DNA of 6,633 bases from an uncultured Oscillospiraceae bacterium (GCA_900552925.1 USBH01000094.1:1-6633), one strand, 5' to 3'; shown: positions 1 to 5,778, numbered from the stretch's first letter. Notes: a model not told the origin generated them from the sequence alone. Program-made: numbers and translations.

Positions 1-37
1 TAATTCGTCGGCAGCGTCAGATGTGTATAAGAGACAG
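1..37 (+). other. Nextera i5-side adapter remnant (non-genomic)
   Basis: Bases 5-37 match the 33-base Nextera read-1 transposase adapter as I remember it, ending in the 19-bp Tn5 mosaic end at 19-37. Bases 1-4 (taat) equal the last four bases of the i5 index that can be read at the other end of the window. This is library sequence, not part of the genome. It creates spurious peptides: the methyltransferase frame gains a false tail LSLIHI plus a stop, and the plus strand gains short frames starting MCIRDS and MYKRQ. Genomic sequence begins at about base 38. Confidence 0.97.
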
Positions 38-979
38 CATCAGGAGCACGTCGCAGCGCTCGCCGTTCTGCGCCATGTCCACCATGAATTCGCCCGCGTC
101 GGCGCAGACGAAGCGGATGTTTTTCATGTTGTTCAGCTTGGCGTTGGCGACGGCGTCGCGCACGGCGTCGCGGTTGACCTCCACGCCGAGCACCTGCCCG
201 GCGGTTCTGGCGGCGATCATGCCGATCGTGCCGATGCCGCAGTACGCGTCGATGACGGTCTCCCGACCGGTCAGCCCGGCGAATTCCATCGCCTTGCCGT
301 AGAGCACCTCGGTCTGCGCCGGGTTGATCTGGTAAAACGACTTCGCCGAAATGCGGAACTTCAGCCCGCAGAGCACGTCTGTGATGAAGCCGGGGCCGTA
401 GAGCGTCTTTTCGCTCGGGCCGAGCAGCATCGAGGTGTACCGGTCGTTCACGTTCTGCACGACGGTCGTGATCTCCGGGTGCAGCTTTAGAAGCGCGCGC
501 AGGAAGTTGTTGCGCGCGGGAAAGATCGGCGTGCCGGTCACGAGCACGACCATGACCTCGTTTGTCGCAAAGCCGCGCTTGACGAGCACGTGCCGCAGAA
601 AGCCGCGGCCGGTCACCTCGTTGTACGTCGTCATTTTGAAGTCGGCGAGCAGGCGGCGGATGTCGACGATGATTTTATCCGCGGTCCGGTCCTCGGTCAT
701 GCAGCTGTCCACGGCGACGATGTTGTGCGTGCTGCTCTGGTAAATGCCTGAAATGATGCGGCCCGCGCGCGTGGTGCCGAACGCGGCCTGCACCTTGTTG
801 CGGTAGTGGTACGGGTTTTCCATGCCGAGGATCGGCTCCACATGCGCGAAGCGCCCGAGCAGCTTCACGCAGAGGCGGTTTTTCCATTCGAGCTGTTCCG
901 CGTAAGTCAGGTTTTGCAGCTGGCAGCCGCCGCACTTTCGGCTGTGCGGGCAGCGCCGGGTTTCGTTCTGCGTGGTCAT
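38..979 (-). CDS. 23S rRNA uracil-C5 methyltransferase, TrmA/RlmD (RumA) family, 3'-truncated
   Basis: SAM-dependent RNA m5U methyltransferase acting in the cytoplasm on 23S rRNA. Exactly 314 genomic codons remain; six more codons before the apparent stop are adapter. Seen: an N-terminal [4Fe-4S] cysteine set (C10, C16, C19 in CPHSRKCGGC, and C93 in VDSCMTED), the family segment SFYQINPAQTEVLY at 214-227, SAM motif I VIDAYCGIGTIG at 242-253, and motif II GVEVN at 265-269. It stops at CDVLLM, just where the conserved DPPR motif should follow, so that motif and the catalytic cysteine region are missing from the contig. There is no N-terminal TRAM domain; the Fe-S cysteines start at residue 10. 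The ATG start is supported by GGAGG (complement of 986-990), six bases upstream. Position specificity (U1939, U747 or both, as in RlmCD) cannot be decided here. Confidence 0.93.
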
Positions 980-1015
980 GGCGGGCCTCCGATAGCTTCA
1001 GTATTTTCTGTGCCT

Positions 1016-1044
1016 ATTCTACCATCCGCAGCGCGAGAAAGCAA
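1016..1044 (-). promoter_or_regulatory. Putative promoter of the methyltransferase gene
   Basis: On the minus strand, TAGAAT (complement of 1016-1021) is preceded by TGG, forming an extended -10, and lies 17 bases from TTGCTT (complement of 1039-1044), a weak -35. Transcription would begin near 1009, giving a leader of about 30 bases with the ribosome-binding site at 986-990. It is divergent from the thiT promoter about 100 bases away. Confidence 0.5.
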
Positions 1045-1052
1045 GAAGAATG

Positions 1053-1110
1053 CCGCGGCCGCCCGAAAAGCGCGGCGGGCGGCTTTCGGCCCGGCTGCGG
1101 TCGTTTTTTT
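1053..1110 (+). terminator. Plus-strand terminator-like hairpin with no visible upstream gene
   Basis: CCGCGGCCG (1053-1061) pairs with CGGCTGCGG (1092-1100) including one G-T wobble. CCGAAA (1063-1068) pairs with TTTCGG (1084-1089) above a small internal loop. Seven T residues follow at 1104-1110. In the plus orientation this resembles an intrinsic terminator, but the gene on its left runs the other way. It may stop antisense read-through before the thiT promoter at 1144. A competing fold pairs GCCGCCCG (1058-1065) with CGGGCGGC (1076-1083). Confidence 0.45.
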
Positions 1111-1143
1111 GCGAAGCGTGGGAGAGGCCGGCGAATTTTCTGC

Positions 1144-1172
1144 TTGACACGGCGGCCGGTTGGTATTATGAT
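1144..1172 (+). promoter_or_regulatory. Sigma-A-type promoter of the TPP riboswitch-thiT transcript
   Basis: TTGACA (1144-1149) and TATGAT (1167-1172) are separated by exactly 17 bases: a perfect -35 and a five-of-six -10. The start site should lie near 1178-1180, immediately before the riboswitch aptamer. Control is therefore expected mainly after initiation. Confidence 0.85.
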
Positions 1173-1180
1173 AGATACAC

Positions 1181-1270
1181 AAAAGGGAGCTGACGATTGA
1201 GTCGGCTGAGATTGGCGTAGCCGCCTGGACCTGTAACCTGATTCGGATAATGCCGACGTAGGGAAATACG
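1181..1270 (+). promoter_or_regulatory. TPP (THI-box) riboswitch aptamer
   Basis: The conserved thiamine pyrophosphate aptamer elements occur in order: GGGAGC (1185-1190), CTGAGA (1206-1211), ACCTGAT (1236-1242), GGATAATGCC (1245-1254) and CGTAGGGAA (1257-1265). A P3-type stem pairs GCTGAC (1189-1194) with GTCGGC (1201-1206), and a P5-type stem closes CGG/CCG around ATAATG. The pyrimidine-sensing CTGAGA and the pyrophosphate-side GGATAATGCC are intact. An intrinsic terminator follows within about 20 bases, so TPP binding probably causes premature termination before thiT. The closing P1 helix is less clear than the rest. Confidence 0.95.
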
Positions 1271-1285
1271 ACTGTGGTATTTTTG

Positions 1286-1314
1286 CGCGCACCGGATCCG
1301 GGTGCGCGTTTTTT
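1286..1314 (+). terminator. Riboswitch expression-platform terminator
   Basis: CGCGCACC (1286-1293) pairs perfectly with GGTGCGCG (1301-1308) around a seven-base loop, followed directly by six T residues (1309-1314). It lies between the TPP aptamer and thiT and is the likely regulated stop. I could not pick out a convincing alternative antiterminator stem by eye. Confidence 0.88.
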
Positions 1315-1365
1315 GTCGGCGCGAAAATCCCCTTTTCAGAAACTTTTACCTTGGGGGAATCCTGA

Positions 1366-1962
1366 ATGAAGAAGAACAGCAATACCTACAAGCTCGCCGT
1401 GTGCGCCATCATGGTCGCGCTGGGTGCGGTGCTCAGCCTTGTGAAGGTCGTGCAGATGCCGTTCGGCGGCTCGGTCACGCTGCTTTCGATGCTGCCGTGC
1501 GCGATGGTCTCCGTTATGCTCGGCCTGAAGTGGGGCCTTGCGGCCTCGTTCGTCGAGTCGGTCATCCAGCTCGCGTTCGGCATCACGATGGACGGTGTTC
1601 TGGGCTGGGGCCTCACGCCGGCGATGCTGATCGGTACGATCCTGCTCGATTATATCCTCGCCTACACGGTCATCGGCTTTGCCGGCGCTTTCCGCAGCAA
1701 GGGCTATGTCGGCATCTGCGTCGGCACCGGCCTCGCCGTGTTCCTGCGCTTTGTCTGCCACCTGATCTCCGGCGCGGTGATCTTTGCGAACCTCGAGCAG
1801 TTCGTCGCGTTCGGCGCTTCGTGGGTCGGCCGCCCGTGGCTCTACTCCCTGTGCTACAACGGGGCGTACATGCTGCCGGAGCTCGTCATCACGATGGTCG
1901 CGGCGACGATCCTGTTCCGCCTGCCGCAGATCCGCCGCATCATGGCGAACGAGACGGTGTAA
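1366..1962 (+). CDS. thiT: Energy-coupled thiamine transporter S-component ThiT
   Basis: Membrane substrate-binding subunit (198 aa) of an ECF-type thiamine importer; it needs the shared EcfA/EcfA'/EcfT module, which is not encoded here. The protein is almost wholly hydrophobic, with about six predicted helices. It carries ThiT/YuaJ-like blocks: MPFGGSVTLLSMLP (31-44), LLDYILAY (93-100), LRFVCHLISGAVIF (127-140) and WLYSLCYNGAYMLPE (158-172). D95, H132, Y160 and N165 appear to line up with the thiamine-contacting Glu, His, Tyr and Asn of Lactococcus ThiT (alignment from memory). The pattern is closest to the Bacillus form, which I recall also having Asp at the first position. The ATG start has a purine-rich site, GGGGGAA, at 1353-1359. 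The TPP riboswitch upstream independently supports the substrate. The gene is monocistronic, with a strong terminator after it. Confidence 0.95.
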   Translation: MKKNSNTYKLAVCAIMVALGAVLSLVKVVQMPFGGSVTLLSMLPCAMVSVMLGLKWGLAASFVESVIQLAFGITMDGVLGWGLTPAMLIGTILLDYILAYTVIGFAGAFRSKGYVGICVGTGLAVFLRFVCHLISGAVIFANLEQFVAFGASWVGRPWLYSLCYNGAYMLPELVITMVAATILFRLPQIRRIMANETV

Positions 1963-1985
1963 GCTGCGTCTGCCGAATATTTCCG

Positions 1986-2015
1986 AAAGCCTCCGGCCTG
2001 CCGGGGGCTTTTTTT
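1986..2015 (+). terminator. Intrinsic terminator of thiT
   Basis: AAAGCCTCCGG (1986-1996) pairs with CCGGGGGCTTT (2001-2011) over 11 base pairs (one T-G wobble) around the loop CCTG, and the T tract runs to 2015. It lies 23 bases after the thiT stop and separates thiT from the GlyRS gene. Confidence 0.93.
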
Positions 2016-2038
2016 CGCGAAAAAGCGCGGCGGGCGGG

Positions 2039-2067
2039 TTGCGCGCCGCGGCAAAACGTGCTATGAT
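2039..2067 (+). promoter_or_regulatory. Promoter of the glycyl-tRNA synthetase gene
   Basis: TATGAT (2062-2067) is preceded by TGC, giving an extended -10, and lies 17 bases after TTGCGC (2039-2044), a weak -35. Initiation near 2074 leaves a leader of only about 43 bases, too short for a T-box. Confidence 0.75.
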
Positions 2068-2081
2068 GAGACAATCACAAA

Positions 2082-2100
2082 GCGCCGCAGCCAGCGGCGC
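2082..2100 (+). promoter_or_regulatory. Leader hairpin abutting the GlyRS ribosome-binding site
   Basis: GCGCCGC (2082-2088) and GCGGCGC (2094-2100) form a perfect 7-bp stem with loop AGCCA. The next bases, GAAAGGAG (2101-2108), are the Shine-Dalgarno region for the ATG at 2117. There is no T tract, so it is not a terminator. A role in mRNA stability or translation initiation is possible but inferred. Confidence 0.6.
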
Positions 2101-2116
2101 GAAAGGAGCTATTCAA

Positions 2117-3508
2117 ATGAAGAAGGTTTTGAAGCCCGAAGAAAAGTCGATGGAGAAAATCGTCGCCCTGTGCAAAAACAGAGGCTTCATTTTCCCGGGA
2201 AGCGACATCTACGGCGGTCTCGCCAATACGTGGGATTACGGCCCGCTCGGCGCAAGGCTGAAAAACAACGTCAAGGATACGTGGAGAAAGCGCTTCATCC
2301 AGGAGCGCAAGAACAGCTACGAGGTGGACGCCGACATCCTGATGCACCCGCGCGTGTGGGAGGCGAGCGGCCACGTGGCCTCGTTCTCCGACCCGCTGCT
2401 CGACTGCAAGGAGTGCAAGATGCGCCACCGCGCCGACAACCTGATCGACGATTTCGACCCGAACGCGCACGCAGACGGCATGACGAAGGAGGAGATGTTC
2501 CAGTACATCAAGGACCACCACATCCCCTGCCCGAACTGCGGCAAGCACAATTTCACGGATATCCGGGAGTTCAACCTGATGTTCCAGACGTTCCGCGGCG
2601 TCACGAACAACAATAAGAGCGTCATCTACCTGCGCCCCGAAAACGCGCAGGGCGAATACGTCAACTTCCTGAACGTGCAGCGCACGATGCGCGCGAAGCT
2701 GCCGTTCAGCATCGGGCAGATCGGCAAGGCGTTCCGCAACGAGATCACGCCGGGCAACTTCATCTTCCGCACGATCGAGTTCGAGCAGATGGAGTTCCAG
2801 ACCTTCTGCAAGGAAGGCGACGACACCGCGCTGTACGATTACTTCAAGGCGTACGGCAAGCAGTATTTCGAGGACCTCGGCCTGCCGGCCGAGCACCTGC
2901 GCTTCCACGACCACGAGAAGCTCGCGCACTACGCGAAGGCGGCGTGCGACATCGAGTTCCTGTTCCCGTTCGGCTGGGGCGAGATCAACGGCACGCACAA
3001 CCGCACGAACTTCGACCTGACGCGCCACCAGGAATACAGCGGCCAGAAGATGGAGTACCTCGACCCCGAGACGAACGAGCGGTTCATCCCGTTCATCATC
3101 GAGTCGACCTACGGCCTCGACCGCACGGTGCTCGCGCTGCTCTCCGAGGCGTACGACGAGGAAGTGCTCGACGCGGAGAAGAACGACGTGCGCGTCGTGC
3201 TGCGCCTGAACCCCGCCGTCGCGCCGTACAAGGCCGCGGTGCTCCCGCTCTCGAAGAAGCTTTCCGGCCCGGCGCTGGAGGTCTACAACCGCCTCGCGAA
3301 GAAGTTCATGGTCGACTTCGACGAGACCGGCTCGATCGGCAAGCGCTACCGCCGCGAGGACGAGATCGGCACGCCGTTCTGCATCACGTACGATTTCGAC
3401 AGCGCGAACGACGGCTGCGTGACGGTCCGCGACCGCGACTCGATGGAGCAGGAGCGCATCCGCATCGACGCGCTCGAGGCGTACATCGCGGAGAAAATCG
3501 AATTCTGA
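2117..3508 (+). CDS. glyQS: Glycine--tRNA ligase, single-chain class II (alpha2 type)
   Basis: Cytoplasmic enzyme that charges tRNA-Gly with glycine using ATP; 463 aa, normal for the homodimeric bacterial/archaeal-eukaryotic-like form rather than the alpha2-beta2 GlyQ+GlyS form. Seen: the family N-terminus NRGFIFPGSDIYGGLANTWD (21-40) followed by YGPLG; a zinc-type insertion with CKEC (97-100) and CPNC (138-141); RPENAQGEYVNF (173-184); motif 2 around FRNEITPGNFIFRTIEFEQM (206-225); the glycine-pocket region at 326-338 (FIIESTYGLDRTV) including motif 3; and an anticodon-binding domain from about 366 (PAVAPYKAAVLPL) to the end. The ATG at 2117 is preceded by GGAG at 2105-2108. The frame stays open upstream to about 1784, but that part overlaps thiT and its terminator and has no family similarity. 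Codon use is strongly GC-ending, which creates long empty antisense frames. Confidence 0.98.
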   Translation: MKKVLKPEEKSMEKIVALCKNRGFIFPGSDIYGGLANTWDYGPLGARLKNNVKDTWRKRFIQERKNSYEVDADILMHPRVWEASGHVASFSDPLLDCKECKMRHRADNLIDDFDPNAHADGMTKEEMFQYIKDHHIPCPNCGKHNFTDIREFNLMFQTFRGVTNNNKSVIYLRPENAQGEYVNFLNVQRTMRAKLPFSIGQIGKAFRNEITPGNFIFRTIEFEQMEFQTFCKEGDDTALYDYFKAYGKQYFEDLGLPAEHLRFHDHEKLAHYAKAACDIEFLFPFGWGEINGTHNRTNFDLTRHQEYSGQKMEYLDPETNERFIPFIIESTYGLDRTVLALLSEAYDEEVLDAEKNDVRVVLRLNPAVAPYKAAVLPLSKKLSGPALEVYNRLAKKFMVDFDETGSIGKRYRREDEIGTPFCITYDFDSANDGCVTVRDRDSMEQERIRIDALEAYIAEKIEF

Positions 3509-3531
3509 GGCAAGCCGCATAAGCTGCACAG

Positions 3532-3557
3532 GGACCGCCCGCTTCGGGCGGTCCTTT
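3532..3557 (+). terminator. Intrinsic terminator of the GlyRS gene
   Basis: GGACCGCCC (3532-3540) pairs with GGGCGGTCC (3546-3554), nine base pairs around GCTTC, 24 bases after the stop. Only a short T run (3555-3557) follows, so it may be leaky; a second candidate lies at 3607-3643. Confidence 0.75.
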
Positions 3558-3606
3558 CGCGTTTCGGGGCCGGGCGCGGCTTCGGCAGAGCATCGGGCGC
3601 GCCCGG

Positions 3607-3643
3607 TTTTGAACAGGCTGACGCCCGGCTGTTAAAATTTTTT
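3607..3643 (+). terminator. Possible second terminator between GlyRS and the GntR operon
   Basis: TTTT plus AACAG (3607-3610 and 3612-3616, with G3611 bulged) can pair with CTGTTAAAA (3629-3637), and six T residues follow (3638-3643). The stem is AT-rich and imperfect. It would back up the weak first terminator and shield the regulated promoter at 3654 from read-through. Bases 3558-3606 hold nothing else I can recognise. Confidence 0.4.
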
Positions 3644-3653
3644 CGTCCGCCTA

Positions 3654-3682
3654 TTGACAACTGTGTACATACTGTATATACT
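3654..3682 (+). promoter_or_regulatory. Promoter of the GntR-ABC operon
   Basis: TTGACA (3654-3659) and TATACT (3677-3682) are separated by 17 bases: a perfect -35 and a five-of-six -10. Initiation is expected near 3689. A perfect palindrome at 3668-3698 covers the spacer, the -10 and the start site, so bound repressor would block polymerase. Confidence 0.88.
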
Positions 3683-3698
3683 GTGAATATACAGTATG
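3668..3698. promoter_or_regulatory. Probable operator of the GntR repressor (12-bp inverted repeat)
   Basis: CATACTGTATAT (3668-3679) and ATATACAGTATG (3687-3698) are perfect reverse complements separated by seven bases. The heptamer ATACTGT occurs at 3669-3675, again in direct orientation at 3678-3684, and inverted as ACAGTAT at 3691-3697, giving three half-sites. This AT-rich element sits over the -10 in a GC-rich genome, directly upstream of a GntR gene. Autorepression by the product of 3808-4182 is the natural reading, though not proven. Confidence 0.85.
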
Positions 3699-3807
3699 CG
3701 CGATCCCGCCGGAAGCGCGCTGCGCGGCCGAAGCCCTTGACGTCGGGGAGCGGCTGCGCGCCGCATCCTGCGGGGCCTGCGAAAGAAAGGCACGGTGGTG
3801 TTTCCGA
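3699..3807 (+). other. Untranslated leader of the GntR operon
   Basis: About 110 GC-rich bases separate the operator from the first start codon, with no ORF of evident coding character. Small self-complementary stretches occur, for example CCGCA (3761-3765) with TGCGG (3769-3773). There is no T tract and no riboswitch motif I recognise. A modest ribosome-binding site, GGTGG (3794-3798), serves the ATG at 3808; a better-looking AAAGG (3786-3790) lies rather far away. Confidence 0.5.
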
Positions 3808-4182
3808 ATGTACATATGGATCGACAACAAAAGCGGCGCGCCGATCTACGACCAGATCTACACGCAGATCAAGAACCAGATCATCAGCGGGCAGCTCGGT
3901 CCGGACGAGATGCTGCCGTCGATCCGCAACCTCGCGAAGGACCTGCGGATCAGCGTCATCACGACGAAGCGCGCGTACGAGGAGCTTGAAAAAGAAGGTT
4001 TTATCTACACCGTGGCGGCCAAGGGCTGCTTTGTCGCCCCGAAGAACACGGAGCTGCTGCGCGAGGAGCACCTGAAGCAGATGGAAAGCCACCTGCAGGA
4101 GGCCATCGCGCTGGCGGCGGCCTGCGGGCTCGGGGAGGCGGACGTCGCCGCCGTGCTGCACACGCTGTACGAGGAGTCGTGA
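3808..4182 (+). CDS. GntR-family transcriptional regulator, YtrA-type
   Basis: Short DNA-binding protein (124 aa), typical in length for the YtrA subfamily, which has a winged helix-turn-helix and only a small helical dimerisation tail instead of a large ligand domain. Seen: the subfamily start IDNKSGAPIYDQIYTQIKNQ (5-24), LPSIRNLAKDLRIS (36-49) leading to a recognition helix at about 49-62 (SVITTKRAYEELEK), and the wing EGFIYTVAAKGCFV (63-76). Residues 80-122 form the likely dimerisation helices. It is first in an operon with an ABC ATPase and two permeases, the usual setting for this subfamily, and a strong palindrome overlaps its promoter. It is likely an autorepressor relieved by an unknown signal. 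The start was chosen because the N-terminus matches the family and the site GGTGG is at 3794-3798. Confidence 0.93.
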   Translation: MYIWIDNKSGAPIYDQIYTQIKNQIISGQLGPDEMLPSIRNLAKDLRISVITTKRAYEELEKEGFIYTVAAKGCFVAPKNTELLREEHLKQMESHLQEAIALAAACGLGEADVAAVLHTLYEES

Positions 4183-4203
4183 GGGGAACCGCACGCATCC
4201 CGA

Positions 4204-4222
4204 CCCGCTGCGCCGCAGCGGG
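4204..4222 (+). promoter_or_regulatory. Intercistronic hairpin between the regulator and ATPase genes
   Basis: CCCGCTG (4204-4210) pairs with CAGCGGG (4216-4222) around CGCCG, in the 74-base gap after the regulator. No T run follows, so it is not a typical terminator. It could be an RNA-processing or stability element that sets the ratio of repressor to transporter; this is inference. Confidence 0.45.
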
Positions 4223-4256
4223 GGAGCTGTTTTGGACTGGAAAGGACGATTTTGAA

Positions 4257-5123
4257 ATGACAAACGCAATTGAGATCCGCGGCCTTGTGAAAACCTACCC
4301 GGGCTTTCGGCTCGGCCCCATCGACCTGACTTTGCCGGGCGGCTGCATCCTGGGGCTGATCGGCGAAAACGGCGCGGGCAAAAGCACGCTGATCCGCCTG
4401 ATTCTCGACATGACGGCGCGCGACAGCGGCGACGTTTCGGTGCTGGGGCACGACAACCGCGCGCAGTTTCGGCAGGTGAAGGAGGAGATCGGCGTCGTGT
4501 TCGACGAGGCGGGCGTGCCCGCGTGCCTGTCGGCCGTGCAGTTCGGGCAGGTGCTGCAGAGCGCCTACGGCCGCTGGTCGCAGGACGCGTACACGGCGCT
4601 GCTCGAAAGGCTGGGCGTGCCGCAGAAAAAGCCGTTTTCAGAGCTTTCGCGCGGCAACAAAATGAAGGTTTCGATCGCCGCGGCGCTCGCGCACGACGCG
4701 AAGCTCCTTTTGCTCGACGAGCCGACGAACGGGCTCGACCCGGTCGTGCGCGAGGAGATCGTCGAGCTGTTCAGCGAATTTACGCGCGACGCGTCCCATT
4801 CGGTGCTGATCTCGTCGCACATCGTCAGCGACCTCGAGAAGATCTGCGATTACGCGGCATTCCTGCACGCGGGGCAGCTTCTGCTCTGCGAGGAGAAGGA
4901 CCGGCTGCTCGAGCGGTGCGGCGTCGTGCACGGCACCGAAGCGCAGCTTGCCGCGCTCGACCCGGCGGCCGTGCTGGGCCTGCGGCATATCGGCTACGGC
5001 GCGGAGGCGCTCGTCGAGCGGGAAAAGGTCCCGGCCGGGATGGAGATCACGCCGGTCGGCCTCGAGGACATCTTTGTGTTTATGGTGAAGGACGCGCGCG
5101 GCCCGGCCCGCGTGCAGGCGTGA
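4257..5123 (+). CDS. ABC transporter ATP-binding protein (YtrB/BcrA-like)
   Basis: Cytoplasmic ATPase (288 aa) that would power the two downstream permeases. Seen: Walker A GLIGENGAGKST (33-44), signature LSRGNKMK (130-137), Walker B LLLLDEPTNGLDP (150-162, with D154 and E155) and H-loop ISSHI with H188. At the Q-loop position the sequence reads IGVVFDEAG (78-86) with no glutamine, and the signature departs from LSGGQ; both are, as I recall, common in GntR-linked ABC ATPases of Bacillota. Residues from about 205 form a C-terminal extension typical of exporter ATPases. ATG 4257 is chosen over the GTG at 4179 because the family homology starts there (TNAIEIRGLVKTY) and AAAGGA lies at 4241-4246. 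The stop overlaps the ribosome-binding site of the next gene, which suggests coupling. Substrate unknown. Confidence 0.95.
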   Translation: MTNAIEIRGLVKTYPGFRLGPIDLTLPGGCILGLIGENGAGKSTLIRLILDMTARDSGDVSVLGHDNRAQFRQVKEEIGVVFDEAGVPACLSAVQFGQVLQSAYGRWSQDAYTALLERLGVPQKKPFSELSRGNKMKVSIAAALAHDAKLLLLDEPTNGLDPVVREEIVELFSEFTRDASHSVLISSHIVSDLEKICDYAAFLHAGQLLLCEEKDRLLERCGVVHGTEAQLAALDPAAVLGLRHIGYGAEALVEREKVPAGMEITPVGLEDIFVFMVKDARGPARVQA

Positions 5124-5137
5124 GGAGGGTGGATGCA

Positions 5138-5755
5138 ATGAAAGGTCTTCTGCTCAAGGACTGGTATATGATGGTCAGATACTGCAAGGCGTGGGTCGTC
5201 ATCCTCGTGGTGATGATCGGCGCGTCCGCATTCAGCGACAACCCGTTCCTGTTTCTGATGTACCCCGTCATGCTGGCGGGCCTCACCGCCGTCACGCTCA
5301 TCGCCTACGACGAGCGCAGCGGCTGGTCCGCGCTGAGCCGCGCGATGCCGTACTCCGCGGCGCAGCTCGTTTCGGTCAAGTACCTGGTCGTTCTGCTCCT
5401 GCTCGCGGCGGCTGCGGTCATCGCGGCGGCGGCCCAGCTGCTGCGCCCGTACCTCGGCGCGGGAAGCGCGGACAACCTGCCCGGCGTTCTCGGCATGCTG
5501 CTTTCGGCGGGCCTGTTCGTCCCGGCCGTTCTGCTGCCGTTCGTGTTCCGGTTCGGCGTCGAAAAGGGGCGCATCCTGTACATGGTCGTGTTCGGCGTTT
5601 CGATCGGCTGTATGGTCTTTCTCTCCATGTCGGTCGAAGAAATGCCGCAGCTTACGGCGGAAAACGCGGTATCCGCGCTGGCGCTGCCCGTCTGCGCGCT
5701 CCTGTACGCGCTCTCGTGGCTGCTCTCCATCCGGCTTTACCGCCCGCATGTGTGA
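5138..5755 (+). CDS. ABC-2-type transporter permease, first paralogue
   Basis: Small integral membrane protein (205 aa) forming half of the translocation pathway. It starts MKGLLLKDW, typical of short ABC-2 permeases whose N-terminal amphipathic stretch probably contacts the ATPase. About six helices are visible (roughly 17-32, 37-56, 82-104, 117-138, 146-165 and 178-200), with a conserved loop DERSGWSALSRAMPYSAAQL at 58-77 and FRFGVEKG at 137-144. The next gene shares these blocks, so the pair arose by duplication. The ribosome-binding site AGGAGGG (5123-5129) overlaps the ATPase stop codon and lies eight bases from the ATG. An out-of-frame ATG at 5133 is not used by this frame. Exporter of unknown substrate; antimicrobial peptide or envelope-stress function is an inference from related operons. 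Confidence 0.9.
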   Translation: MKGLLLKDWYMMVRYCKAWVVILVVMIGASAFSDNPFLFLMYPVMLAGLTAVTLIAYDERSGWSALSRAMPYSAAQLVSVKYLVVLLLLAAAAVIAAAAQLLRPYLGAGSADNLPGVLGMLLSAGLFVPAVLLPFVFRFGVEKGRILYMVVFGVSIGCMVFLSMSVEEMPQLTAENAVSALALPVCALLYALSWLLSIRLYRPHV

Positions 5756-5778
5756 GAAAACGAAGCTGCTTTTTTCGC

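Noticed and set aside
21..490. Plus-strand frames beginning MCIRDS and MYKRQ
   Set aside because: Their starts lie in the adapter and the rest is antisense to the methyltransferase gene.
1784..2116. N-terminal extension of GlyRS to about 1784
   Set aside because: It overlaps thiT and crosses the thiT terminator and the GlyRS promoter. Family homology starts just after ATG 2117, which has a good ribosome-binding site.
2075..3529. 484-codon open frame antisense to the GlyRS gene
   Set aside because: It mirrors the strongly GC-ending codon use of the synthetase gene. The protein is a low-complexity mix of Val, Arg, Leu, Glu and Ala with no domain, and no promoter or ribosome-binding site supports it.
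3699..3807. Riboswitch or attenuator in the GntR leader
   Set aside because: There are only short GC self-complementary pieces, with no T tract and no recognised aptamer motif.
4179..4256. GTG start of the ATPase at 4179
   Set aside because: The extra 26 residues have no ABC similarity and run through the intercistronic hairpin. ATG 4257 has AAAGGA upstream and a normal family N-terminus.
4523..5137. Long frame entering the first permease from inside the ATPase gene, suggesting a fusion
   Set aside because: Residues before MKGLLLKDW are an Arg/Ala-rich shadow of the ATPase gene in another frame. The real start has AGGAGGG eight bases upstream.
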